From Goniomonas avonlea (lineage: Eukaryota > Cryptophyceae > Goniomonadida > Goniomonadaceae): a stretch of 18,324 nucleotides of DNA. The position numbers and the translations under genes are program-made. Shown piece by piece: positions 15,901 to 18,182 of the stretch. Positions within the stretch are counted from its first letter, which is position 1, and every line of letters begins with the position of its first letter. The notes under the pieces were generated by a model. That model made no database searches. It had not been told where the DNA came from and saw only the letters and a list, made by a program, of their open reading frames with translations. The stretch is taken from contig QUTJ01031774.1 in assembly GCA_003573635.1 (NCBI GenBank), positions 1 to 18,324 on the forward strand, in the 5' to 3' direction.

Positions 15901-18102
15901 ACTCAGGAGTTCTACCGGACGCTGCTGGATGACAGGCTGCACGCTCAGCGGCTGCAGCAAGCAGAGGCTGCTTGGAACAACGCGACTGCGGCACTGGACG
16001 GCCAGATTGAACAGCTGGTCACTGTGTTTGAGGACAACGCGTTCCCCATCAACAAGTTCACGCGGCGCCAAGGCGACTTCAAGGGCGCCACCCTCTACCT
16101 GCCCGGGCTTGTCAAGGCTGTCATCACCGACTTCAACTACAAGAAGTTCTTCAGCACAAAAAATTGCCAGAGCGGTCGCAGAGAGTACAGTGTGGTGATC
16201 GCCGTGGACACGTCAATGTCAACGGGGGGCCCGCTCGTCGCTCCAGCGCACGAGACGTTGATCTGCCTCGTCGCGGCCCTGCTGCGCATTGGCGTCGAGA
16301 GCTTCTCTGTCCTCACCTTTGGGTCCGCGTGCCATGTGATCAAGACCGAGGACCAGCCCTGGACTGGGCCGGTCATCTGGACGCTGATGAACTACCTGCA
16401 CAAGCCTCGCGAGAGCGCCACGCACGACGCAAACGCAATCGAGGCCGGCCTTGCCGTGATCGGGTCCAAGGGCCCGAAGCGCATGTTTGTGATCACCGAC
16501 GGGTATGGCATGTCGGGGCCGCGCCTGCCCCTCACTCTGCAGCAGGCTGAGGAGCAGAACGTCGACGTGGTAGCACTCAGCGTTGGCATCGACCAGTTCA
16601 ACGTCCAAGCCGCGTACCCGCGGTACGTGGTGGCGACAGTGCCGGCCGCTGTGCCCGCGGCCTTGCAGGCGATGTACCAGAGCGAGGTGCTCGAGGACGA
16701 CAACGAGAACGAGATGCCGACCATGCCGTCGTTGGAGGGCAAGGCGGATGTCTCGAGCGCAGAGATCATGGCGCATCACAGGGACGTGTTCCAGGGCCTC
16801 AGGAAGCAGCTCGAGGATGAAAAGGAGTTCAATATCACTCGAGGGGAACGACCCAATGCCGTGACGATTTACCTGGCGTTTGTCATGGACTGCACCGGTT
16901 CTATGTCACGCTGGCTCCAGAGTGCAAAGCAGCAGATCCGCGAGATCATCAAGAACATTCCCGAGGCAGTGAACACAAAGTTCAAGGACATCGAGCTCGA
17001 TGTCCGAGTGGCGTTCATTGGCTACCGAGACTTCCACGACCACGAGCGATTCTGCCAGTACCCGTCAGACGGGACGTTTACCAACAACGTGCCGGAGCTA
17101 CTGCAATTTCTCCAGCGGGTGGATGCAGTCGGAGGGCAGGACGGGCCCGAGGACATGATCGGCGGGCTTGGTCGGGCTGCAGACCTCGCGTGGCCGGCCG
17201 TCGGTGTCAAGTTCGCTCTGCTGATTGCCGACCAGCCGCCCCACGGCAGAGAGTTCAACAACGACAGGGACGACGCCTACCCCAATGGAAACCCTGCCAG
17301 TGAGTACCCGTCGCTGCCGCACGAGGTGGACCGCCTAGTGAAGAAGGAGGTGGAGCTGCTGCTGTGCGAGGTCGGGTCCGCGACAGAAAAGGTCGCGGCC
17401 CGCATTGAGTACTATCTCCAGGAGAGCACTGCCAAGCGCTTCCCTGGGCAGGTTGCTCCGCAGCTCACGCGCGTGAAGCTATTCACTGAGCCACCGGGTG
17501 AGACAAAGGCCAGAGGGAACCACTTCATTTTCTTCTTGGATGATTCGGGCTCAATGGCGGGGTCGCCTTGGGCAGAGCTCGTGCATGCCTATCAAAGTTT
17601 CATCACGACCCGCCGGAAAGAACAAGGCGGATATGATGTTGTGTCATGCATCCAGTTTTCTGATCACGCCGAAGTGATTTTTCAAGGGCAGCCCATCGGG
17701 AGCTGCCCGCTGCAACTCTCATTCCGAAATGGCGGTACAGATTTTTCAGCAGCACTGGCTGCCTCCAGAGACCTTTGGAGCGCATCCCATGGCACCCCAG
17801 TTTGCATCTTCATGTCGGACGGGGGCGCTCCCACCGCTGCTCACCTTGTCCGAGAGTTCAAGGCTATGGTCCCGACCATGGTGTTCCACACTGTTGCGTT
17901 TGGGAACGGCGCTGCAACCGGCGTGCTCCAGGGCATGGCGGCTGCTGGAGGCGGCAGGCTGTACACGGCCCTGACAGGCGAACTCGCGCGATGCTTTGTG
18001 CAGATCGCGACAGACTCGAGTGCACTGAACGGCCTGGTGAACAAGTTCGGGGAGTACATCGGCAAGATGGTGGCGGACCGTGTGGTACACGACCACATGT
18101 GA
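1..18102 (+). CDS. Giant midasin-like AAA+ / multi-VWA protein, 5' partial
   Basis: One uninterrupted frame runs from base 1 to the TGA at 18100-18102. It is already open and clearly homologous before the first ATG (base 22), so the true start and probably earlier AAA+ modules lie upstream. Seen in order: an AAA+ module with a midasin-type helical insert, long helical and coiled-coil stretches, about five Ig-like ASH/hydin-like domains, a second helical region, Pro-rich and acidic linkers, and four C-terminal VWA domains. Known for the family: midasin (MDN1/Rea1) is a dynein-related six-module AAA+ ring with a long linker, an acidic tract and one C-terminal MIDAS domain that grips ubiquitin-like domains of ribosome assembly factors. 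Inferred: an ATP-driven remodelling protein related to, but architecturally distinct from, true midasin, since it has three extra VWA domains, a beta-repeat block and a much longer linker. It could be a divergent paralogue with non-ribosomal clients. I am confident of the coding call and the AAA+ and VWA domains, less so of the family name. One codon (1864-1866, NTG) contains an ambiguous base and cannot be a stop. Confidence 0.93.
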   Translation, partial: SKHELVIVPMNEDTEASDLIGQWLPSKSGMTTNIHERRVMDTVRDCFKSVLLYAVNQIKGSLLLETVDAITAAYQHFNHSASVTVEESIRRDVAILGLLLHAMKELAAYPEFDNRDLRSHFSTLAVRVDRCIVRLRELLGAVSDSGDSKIGFVFVESDFLQAVRQGSWVLLDNVNSAPPEVIERLNSLLEEKPVLNLYEHADGDELSVGNGIGAGFRVFTTANTHRVHSNKLSTAFLNRMIRIYLPPLDAELASVKSVEQCDLVKLVQQQFCGVSAGRELSLVLLKFHQAVMELLAARKVTMMSGFYLTYRCIAATVNTFLGLQDADPVAALVWSIMRNYIGAASTTEQEALLRTKLAGILCDNDVLKVSYTELARSSKNPTKLEIDHLALSAAMRDTETAFGVVVSSALLHAIQEDQPAFGFLRCCFAEFFVKICPASLRLRQLCASLVDADVVPAQCQETARSLLQGASHSALCAKDRHGWPSVVTAFQSACRRLLDILAQFARRLSVSDLTDRCKMLRHLLDVLERLALVLSRSPVCVKNAQVDTAVRKSLLEPVHCAIKQLSSCVSTVFAWITNLSSAQLAQHRRDFSDILEATEQRGAAWAFLQCTRLPVQTAWPQXDGTVLGLINSGVGTMEQLMPYPLLLQWHGFMYDLRLRIPPVISMRGTGSELLCLTDLLALERLWQSEKISHRVSAFFDAISAKLDLCAEAEEKADRKKAQCAATLADLQAEFTSRNEDVLLERANVKELSSKIGLVREKLERFEEELKSRSANTPEAEADTDTTASAPAAQPQRGGPNDPSATKIEQLKRLLAAQEAQRKSSDNLLVKHTAGLATAQSALDKGKQQLAAAESTLSDLRARYAEVATEAAAEWGKVKENTAYDFLMHMSPASRLDIATEALGLLVAEYKAFCALRATIDSGEFQQAALNGSFGVRIRSLECSVIESAEMLLVCGIGLSSHHVTGRHPLAINTVVVSADSNPCIEDGVGESCPVFVIGTLAPEAHFSLAAVKRITGAALHVTHHHDSTNSRHGAWVKKLVAALRDTGYEVSQSEQELPHAPPTAPAQFQEALRLVAALHTVCYEGSGESACSAELICTEALEAFAHMQQFLGTKRRPAVIRDSLAAVGLCVERLKQSQRAVDVSESIAELKALRGEFLVREHEKALKAAVDGVVRGVSAREALQLHQLVRLRQARYPKLGILARLDTVLSLHCPASANVTATFESCCEATMIILKLAASFTKVVEAKLQGGEDSLSSVYRLSHKALRLCTDVADHSLSCMQEKGDAMVILHSAHRQRLAELGQRADELLAALKVPERTRQTIKLGESVAHLADLLHAEVTHRGAAVAEPSTPGTPRESDLKRKMRLQKEQYMRQLEALALDAAKPPVDHKLRRKIWVTRFILDEPKLLDEEREREFYDVCLKVGALERELHNLRKHGSQRFRVLEFDDKGLDVKEVLPDELTTRPRDYQMVPDIAIITLDQHITALERLVQSSGNPERKSLLESSAKMSLEQQCWRDLMGLCHFVITATDEDEGVTKAIESIFERATQFPDDQVALTLDRFQPEINAGTMSQKEAVGKLHPILLRRFALSRVDLLKTSSLAQLNSTNSHKAMRELCKPVGEEISNANLGNLVPLLVQLSDCGKALHELMSTFPMGSSCLVQPQPILPSDLFAILFTDQDATISLLVQYELQLDTAFRDGRALASCAPLPPSQDYLPAGEASVSLAACGYQAPDSGFKPVFREGVIRDLFTELLAAMRDLLQHMADSEAIMGSVSKLSDVAPLQVTTSLSLMGAVVVLLRELSHKLDLDELGQDLNLVHTAQFEGGEKAKAELEKLEETSAESHKQVRDLEKEVDHLEGQKVLWQHEMSQVAALVATEEARRKYWNACAAAGAAQEQLKSWKREVQEYDRLIQRKKHEVQEQDRHADENKRKRQEGLTAALFERRKCIGPLLTDIIRAVYEPIDMRNHDAPLTEKGEAADDKSKICLPALDPHVRSSAREDMRALNQALLLTTEYLLKRPVDARGVKKMCETLDSHVRNLVGVCEATKTVLEDLDPQDPVRKCMETLDRILRWAAFSARNAAENLSNYWRYTTGSMSVDLAQLPAARVLGRELGEAMRRCFTLLEAHRACAELDDAVQQCATLATLRLEGLVTGLAKVGSSDSAKEDGAFAQTMKRVQAFVLKYVAMVCSQALDEQKHNEVLTRVLDDLVNSRGVEALERRELAQPVVQSMHNLLPSVIDSMTLVFVPGCYGYWPMAFSIVEDIATSIDSNVTTMTTTSAILGKLVAQTLQFARAFVDSCGGRRPGTNVRDFETVNALCSSLKQLGEQPALDAGICSPETAQQTAALALVSDVCKAVDRFVAASCVSAKSLEQAGANLVSLCQSLRCAVLSAGLNSQTQRWQRDFVQLRQQIASARTTLWTEVSGDINLSAITVAHCLDPKLLLLRLRQAKISESSIERYLPGIEGMASYICGAITPIAELLLAFYDKTHSDIEYVLHTFHSVCWPALEVLKMPLAQLLADSGGGMTIDVPPAAANLFSIHRSLLMWARNSVLDQLQAQGRSALAPIDFSQRTVRAVEEARDAWNVACDKFVQSRYKANQEYWAEEYESAVKRLDQFKAEVGRQQDRWDEKNKIFQTTLDAFNANFDRLSELLDKALVQSTLSPHLGTQQLQDVARDFWHLCWTGKSFYQTRYEATRGNRHAWKLRRFGEVTFSDVLETTLHFALKFWQQTPIAPLSHVKVSWEDNGKIEFRCWRPGCRITDVPSDVKLQFEFCHRTPGKHPNTTEERRYLYKGKPVRGDVLKGSTNKNRTTFTWTADQARLCVTDLAREDQAAQVDHCSQDSAICEAAKLLKQLRDIHQNLERPGPRPGGTAPVTDEHLRVLQSSAWTQLQNDDRIRLQLKEICFLNAVCEELGVVHSLVAPALQPLAEACTSRDVARVLNCLRPEDQDAKRRAFEGVHSKVVALASKARNLGIPRVPLSEGGRIERDLSKVQSADMKKSVDHCLSALEKLLADGGLADQCVASFGRIISWALCVQSLSGFGAFEGPVREEFFAGMNSLGRMLRSKTLKEALETELQSSVEQSQGLLGFFKPRRLQLDTVASLASVPTTVTNQGALDQPSAVFLAPISLSSTILLGQGTEGPEETVVDLGAMLQGSAKASHNLVFVNAGDAPLDLSMKADDSSSPAFSFCGSEGSLPCGGTFSLQLDFDGGPSTEAHEAVYSIFAGQVKIHGVRVVAEVQKLDATVLTPEIDFGNVACGEKTLEREIAIQNNTDVPFLMGAQVQATYGTRFTLRFAQGHPDKQRVRMHGRRSVSLPLVIDTTQTYVTSPLPIDARVLLACNSASDLRWVRVKGVIHPVKFEAYWNDIHLDVATQNILRIPPIDSGCEKRVPITVSNTSPVVLNFTAHLKSPSLKLTMHQGQVAPNSTVVITIIVPADAPCGKLNVDGGIRVGPKDSKSVVRFQLVTEVGTRRVDVDQRSAPVFDINLTDARHVAQHFGGAVTHVGSCDARLVNRGTMDVVVIMEVHPFVHCPKGKVTIKPGDWVSMQLQLRSLKAADSFEDKVVFKLVDCRDPRNSTITVPFKVKIAKAVMELSPFTGFGTIDLGTVAAGNQDQPLPTTEIFVASKSKHRLDMELTLRPIGNYPQQLIRVQTADKLTVPVFPGSVPGQQNVPRGLQGGVMPQPCCLGVEGAKQTLRVSVVNVDAETTKQGYEYELIAVGTNDLTCSSSETSMAPRRHAIRIKFAVGSNFSSYTPPPPDILEIGKRAVSQQEPLDPVPSPGTIAQVARTLGLSMIRTVVANSCFLDPSLASRIPLPAGDVSDEASVRRGAAELFDAMLTQCPKDSCLGVAAFKEMVSHFPYDGVVAAASQLQQFLPSFAAANLLNSIVLVLASAGNNEIASPTLSQRDVVRRLSNLFKWQFRGCPFASSAQALSVLCQGDEPVWKCVRARVARTEAGLLQACMRCIVSKQSAQVASAVLSSLNGVCPDFVHLLASGDAQSVLKGCVSLAQWGSPPPPTTELLKLAVLALCGNPAEPHVCVQVLGAFASDSLRPLLQILKVVFQVVSPESIASGQAQYRLTAFFATLFGFVVHGQAKPASKTVELTTFLTQSFSYNRRLDSVSIRKQLAKEAAALPDEASEEEIDARDKALKAKATALSLELKRLWACKDDLTKLGNKMLSSFAELAGMSEEQKSAVRFRMAPVLRLASAPEELTKPRFLGDMCSYISLLGNVPALAAVAAKYSEMLKAPSPRTAAKTAIAILSSQVQTEEMKRVTDTVERATALAPFPTKQRILETFKTILHSPTNQAIAESLMEQAPARDVDGLCDHLLRAASQHSPEIQNAVRHATLDARKTYSQAFCVAAQACLGSLEHTHLATLVRDLTALDLTAVPEEDFEATLFGEAVRVLEASKVLGARKRTKKSQRSLEACVAVLDGQSDGDLVPQLSEFAAIQQDDLASRWFVQLLSGVLTMQARYVDSSGAPDSVLKCVGSVVGGVATAAAAYHLAQLPEPPSLAVAVEDCWMDPSYVALNLFVPEAVQPTPNAGAGREPIQPTQPAMAGTAPPPPQPAKPRAALIPPKPVPLKKPPSSAALSAVVTSLTASASQVQGQLAELERRLKLSELTECRDACLEVETLLDARVCFNAVEPLRVAAASWIAACSMVSSLQRRGQSFAECDKVCMQLLQDGIRVHRLLKIVSLRGQVVGRPFACLAKVLQDVSEVLSNLEAEAGSRLWPKELGIETCKWSSIEDFEMPKRAQYAADQEPPHQANLKHSLNSLAPTRGAKDHRAHLAELEKDAPDFGSIPEFESGLGGDGEDAGEGAGRDIDMTQHGGEIDVDLAPNLKWTTGDRTAPPASSGPRRSAGHRNGGEKATITKLVKPSGGGAGRQHTGGNPPESSVDSRPSGNMEGGFQADDQDVETFSGEMALSSQMLAAALAKANLEDLYKSVKKRKMRNVRNVNAPLKLCQSSDSRVETWTYQRLVDCSALSRFINSVCSDFRQQLTRFLASDPTPQVFKWLICVDNSGSMMPLRNNIFEALVVLIEFMRKLEFQFSIGRFGKTPRSLCSFDQPFSAALGEQILESFSFGESSKLAEGVCSLARAAFPESRPEPNEHRYIIVLTDGWTHELDKDDYKTLEGYGAKKGLLLFRKSGADDAFIRGLKDIFAEQFEQLDPAASDLLPTSLSEIVTGLFHSDLVDDSRSASRDVPKMHTVVLPPDMKFLSQTGDGVAGLPIHTVQAANFRLLGDDLEKERGGGATPKSLFTVNKPGATVSVPVDTHPQLGIAVEARVQKTRDEMGEVCLATQEFYRTLLDDRLHAQRLQQAEAAWNNATAALDGQIEQLVTVFEDNAFPINKFTRRQGDFKGATLYLPGLVKAVITDFNYKKFFSTKNCQSGRREYSVVIAVDTSMSTGGPLVAPAHETLICLVAALLRIGVESFSVLTFGSACHVIKTEDQPWTGPVIWTLMNYLHKPRESATHDANAIEAGLAVIGSKGPKRMFVITDGYGMSGPRLPLTLQQAEEQNVDVVALSVGIDQFNVQAAYPRYVVATVPAAVPAALQAMYQSEVLEDDNENEMPTMPSLEGKADVSSAEIMAHHRDVFQGLRKQLEDEKEFNITRGERPNAVTIYLAFVMDCTGSMSRWLQSAKQQIREIIKNIPEAVNTKFKDIELDVRVAFIGYRDFHDHERFCQYPSDGTFTNNVPELLQFLQRVDAVGGQDGPEDMIGGLGRAADLAWPAVGVKFALLIADQPPHGREFNNDRDDAYPNGNPASEYPSLPHEVDRLVKKEVELLLCEVGSATEKVAARIEYYLQESTAKRFPGQVAPQLTRVKLFTEPPGETKARGNHFIFFLDDSGSMAGSPWAELVHAYQSFITTRRKEQGGYDVVSCIQFSDHAEVIFQGQPIGSCPLQLSFRNGGTDFSAALAASRDLWSASHGTPVCIFMSDGGAPTAAHLVREFKAMVPTMVFHTVAFGNGAATGVLQGMAAAGGGRLYTALTGELARCFVQIATDSSALNGLVNKFGEYIGKMVADRVVHDHM
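976..2090 (+). other. Helical region after the AAA+ module, no recognised domain
   Basis: Residues about 320-690 are Leu/Ala-rich with helical periodicity and scattered Cys, and no motif I recognise. In midasin the corresponding position begins the long linker that packs on the AAA ring, and this stretch probably plays the same part. It contains the ambiguous base at 1864. Confidence 0.45.
1864..1864. other. Ambiguous base N in the coding frame
   Basis: The codon at 1864-1866 reads NTG (residue 615). All four possibilities encode Leu, Met or Val, so the frame is not threatened. The frame stays open and similar in character on both sides, so this is a sequencing ambiguity, not an assembly gap. 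Confidence 0.97.
2098..2640 (+). other. Coiled coil 1, split by a low-complexity loop
   Basis: Residues about 694-874 are rich in Glu, Lys, Arg, Ala, Leu and Gln in heptad-like spacing, in two arms. The arms are separated by a Thr/Ala/Pro/Gly-rich break (about 774-798, with TDTTASAPAAQPQRGG). Two helical arms around a short flexible turn fit an antiparallel hairpin, the geometry of a dynein stalk or SMC-type arm, though no tip domain is visible. The role is unknown. It may be a lever or a dimerisation element. Confidence 0.7.
2641..5451 (+). other. Long mixed region between coiled coils 1 and 2, unrecognised
   Basis: Residues about 874-1810 show no domain I can name. The first part (about 925-1055) alternates strands and helices, with hydrophobic strands such as EMLLVCGIGL and CPVFVIGTL and a histidine cluster HVTHHHD, so it may be a small alpha/beta domain. 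The rest is mainly helical, with a charged segment around 1355-1450 (KRKMRLQKEQYMRQLEAL, then LRRKIWVTRFIL). Nothing suggests membrane segments or signal peptides. Confidence 0.35.
5455..5838 (+). other. Coiled coil 2
   Basis: Residues about 1812-1940 form a dense run of Glu, Lys, Gln and Arg with Leu/Val/Ala at heptad-like positions (for example AKAELEKLEETSAESHKQVR and KKHEVQEQDRHADENKRKRQ). No proline breaks it for about 120 residues, which fits one long coiled-coil arm or two arms meeting near the Ala-rich ACAAAGAAQEQ segment. It lies about 1,000 residues after coiled coil 1. Confidence 0.75.
5839..7708 (+). other. Helical linker between coiled coils 2 and 3, unrecognised
   Basis: Residues about 1940-2563 are predominantly helical, with many Leu, Ala, Val and Cys residues and few glycines or prolines. 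No catalytic or binding motif is recognisable. The part encoded by 5941-6240 has high third-position GC (79 of 100 codons counted by hand), unlike the moderate values in much of the middle of the gene. Confidence 0.35.
7711..7974 (+). other. Coiled coil 3
   Basis: Residues about 2564-2652 form an amphipathic helical segment rich in Glu, Lys, Arg, Gln and aromatics (ANQEYWAEEYESAVKRLDQF, then VGRQQDRWDEKNKIF). It ends just before a Trp/Tyr/His-rich stretch (DFWHLCWTGKSFYQTRYE) and a beta-rich domain, so it may act as a spacer presenting that domain. Confidence 0.6.
8209..8460 (+). other. Small beta-rich domain, unidentified
   Basis: Residues 2730-2813 alternate short hydrophobic strands with polar turns: HVKVSWEDNGKIEFRCWRPG, then VKLQFEFCH, RRYLYKGKPV and TTFTWTADQARLC. 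The pattern suggests a compact beta sandwich or barrel of about 85 residues between helical segments. Three Cys (in FRCW, PGC and EFC) lie close together, but without a zinc-finger spacing I recognise. The codons just upstream (8101-8220) have low third-position GC, down to 6 of 20 in 8161-8220. Confidence 0.4.
8461..9360 (+). other. Helical segment before the beta-repeat block
   Basis: Residues about 2814-3113 are helical again (for example AAKLLKQLRDIHQNLERPG and CVASFGRIISWALCVQSL), ending with a polar stretch rich in Val, Thr and Pro that leads into the Ig-like repeats. No domain was recognised. Confidence 0.35.
9361..11260 (+). repeat. About five Ig-like ASH/MSP/hydin-like beta domains
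   Basis: Residues about 3114-3745 switch abruptly from helix to beta. Repeated signatures of ASH/MSP-type domains are visible: VVDLGAMLQG (3139-3148), IDFGNVACG (3244-3252), IPPIDSG and IDLGTVAAG (3595-3603). Three of these are followed within about 25 residues by an N-x-[ST/D]-like turn in a hydrophobic strand (FVNAGDAPL, IQNNTDVPF, VSNTSPVVL). The approximate domains in bases are 9361-9720, 9721-10080, 10081-10430, 10431-10770 and 10771-11260. ASH/hydin repeats are known from ciliary, centrosomal and Golgi-linked proteins. Their presence suggests attachment to a microtubule-based or membrane-adjacent structure, which is inference. Domain boundaries and number are estimates. Confidence 0.62.
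11261..13650 (+). other. Helical, possibly ARM/HEAT-like solenoid region
   Basis: After a TPPPPD turn, residues about 3755-4540 consist of successive short amphipathic helices rich in Ala, Leu, Val, Ser and Cys, broken by Pro/Gly turns every 30-45 residues. Examples are AANLLNSIVLVLASAGNNE, TELLKLAVLALCGNPAEPHV and CVQVLGAFASDSLRPLLQIL. This looks like a helical-repeat solenoid, but I see no consensus strong enough to name ARM, HEAT or TPR. A charged helix (about 4115-4165) interrupts it. It would plausibly serve as a protein-binding scaffold. Confidence 0.4.
13681..13770 (+). other. Proline-rich linker
   Basis: Residues 4554-4583 contain APPPPQPAKPRAALIPPKP and VPLKKPPSS. The run of PP and PxxP motifs with flanking Lys/Arg fits a flexible, exposed linker that could bind SH3- or WW-like domains. 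It separates the helical scaffold from the C-terminal helical and VWA part. Confidence 0.8.
13771..14370 (+). other. Short helical region between the two linkers
   Basis: Residues about 4584-4783 begin with a helix of coiled-coil character (SQVQGQLAELERRLKLSEL) and continue through Cys- and Leu-rich helices to a basic, polar stretch (PKRAQYAADQEPPHQANLKH). No domain was recognised. In midasin the part just before the acidic tract is also helical. Confidence 0.4.
14371..14766 (+). other. Acidic, glycine-rich disordered linker before the VWA tail
   Basis: Residues 4784-4915 are dominated by Asp, Glu and Gly in the first half (SGLGGDGEDAGEGAGRDIDM, then GGEIDVDLAP) and by Gly, Pro, Ser and Thr with basic residues in the second half (PSGGGAGRQHTGGNPP). 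Midasins carry an Asp/Glu-rich tract of several hundred residues between linker and MIDAS domain. This segment is in the same place but is much shorter and less acidic. It is probably a flexible tether that lets the VWA tail swing. Confidence 0.75.
15034..15580 (+). other. VWA domain 1 (midasin-like MIDAS)
   Basis: Residues about 5005-5187. A hydrophobic strand (FKWLICV) leads into D5013-N-S-G-S5017, the DxSxS metal site. FSFGESSKLAEG (5074 on) stands where the MIDAS threonine loop should be but offers serines (S5079/S5080), and the last motif is VLTDG with D5112. The order and spacing suit a functional metal-ion-dependent adhesion site with a Ser-for-Thr change. The following YGAKKGLLLFRKSGADDAF segment fits the later strands and helices of the fold. 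As the first VWA after the acidic linker, it is positionally equivalent to the single MIDAS domain of midasin. Confidence 0.88.
15581..16160 (+). other. Spacer between VWA 1 and VWA 2
   Basis: Residues about 5188-5380 start with a beta-rich, Pro/Gly-containing part (VVLPPDMKFLSQTGDGVAG, then SVPVDTHPQLGIAVEARVQK). A helix of about 60 residues follows (TRDEMGEVCLATQEFYRTLL onward). The spacer closes with GATLYLPGLVKAVITDFNYK, a conserved-looking lead-in directly joined to VWA 2. That lead-in may be part of the VWA 2 unit. Confidence 0.45.
16180..16680 (+). other. VWA domain 2 (DTSMS type)
   Basis: Residues about 5387-5553. YSVVIAVD enters the metal site D5396-T-S-M-S5400. T5467 in SATHDANAIEAGL supplies the threonine, and MFVITDGYGM supplies D5493, so all MIDAS positions are present. 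NVDVVALSVGIDQF gives the later strands. The Met in the middle of DxSxS and the THDAN form of the threonine loop set it apart from VWA 1, so this is not a recent copy of that domain. Confidence 0.9.
16681..16836 (+). other. Acidic connector between VWA 2 and VWA 3
   Basis: Residues about 5554-5605 hold an acidic run (SEVLEDDNENEMPTMPSLEG) and a charged helix (HHRDVFQGLRKQLEDEKEFN). It is a flexible linker followed by a short helix, and no separate domain is visible. Confidence 0.6.
16837..17420 (+). other. VWA domain 3 (vWKA-like)
   Basis: Residues about 5606-5800. YLAFVMDCTGSM gives D5623-C-T-G-S5627, a DxTxS variant. The hallmark of this subfamily is clear: VRVAFIGYRDFHDHERF, then VGGQDGPEDMIGG (D5707 in the loop), then FALLIADQPPHG with D5737. 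These match the VWA domain of vWKA-type alpha-kinases and related proteins as I know them, where the last metal residue comes as I.AD.PPHG instead of TDG. No alpha-kinase domain follows here, since VWA 4 begins straight after a helical stretch. The fold is likely functional and of a separate origin from VWA 1, 2 and 4. Confidence 0.88.
17506..18020 (+). other. VWA domain 4 (complete MIDAS), C-terminal
   Basis: Residues about 5829-6000. NHFIFFLDDSGSM supplies D5840-D-S5842-G-S5844. FRNGGTDFSAAL supplies T5906, and CIFMSDGGAPT supplies D5933. This is the most canonical MIDAS of the four. VVSCIQFSDHAEVIFQGQPI and MVFHTVAFGNGAA give the expected strands. Unlike VWA 1-3, its codons are only moderately GC-rich at third positions (57 of 100 in 17521-17820). 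Only about 26 residues follow the domain before the stop. Confidence 0.92.
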
Positions 18103-18141
18103 TCTGTCCGTACACACGTATCGCACTCGCTAGCGTGTTGG

Positions 18142-18180
18142 CTGGACAAGTTCGGGGAGTGCATACACGATCACATGTGA
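18142..18180 (+). pseudogene. Shortened in-frame copy of the gene's last codons
   Basis: In the same frame as the giant gene, these bases read LDKFGECIHDHM and then TGA. The real C-terminus reads VNKFGEYI, nine further residues, then HDHM and TGA. The copy therefore lost exactly nine codons and kept the frame and stop. It lies 39 bases past the true stop and has no start of its own, so it is a relic in the 3' flank, not a gene. If the first TGA were ever read through, translation would add 25 codons and stop at 18178-18180. Confidence 0.85.
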
Positions 18181-18182
18181 TC
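18169..18182. repeat. Perfect 14-base palindrome
   Basis: GATCACATGTGATC equals its own reverse complement. The counterpart in the upstream copy (18091-18104, GACCACATGTGATC) misses perfect symmetry by one pair, so a single C-to-T change in the downstream copy completed the palindrome. Its centre CACATGTG is present in both copies. No function can be assigned. Confidence 0.9.

Noticed and set aside
15034-18020. The four VWA domains as recent tandem duplications
   Set aside because: Their metal motifs, loop signatures and spacing differ, and I see no nucleotide-level repeat among them.
1-18102. A bacterial MoxR-AAA plus VWA operon
   Set aside because: There is one continuous frame with no ribosome binding sites or gene boundaries. 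The midasin-type insert, coiled coils, ASH-like repeats and size point to a eukaryotic protein.
1-18102. Dynein heavy chain or RNF213 as the identity
   Set aside because: Neither ends in VWA domains. I see no RING domain and no dynein microtubule-binding tip, and the DNVN Walker B with its insert fits midasin better.
18100-18180. Programmed readthrough of the TGA to the second in-frame TGA
   Set aside because: The extension is open for 25 codons, but this is explained by the in-frame duplication. The base context after TGA (TCT) is not a known leaky one, and the extension has no domain.
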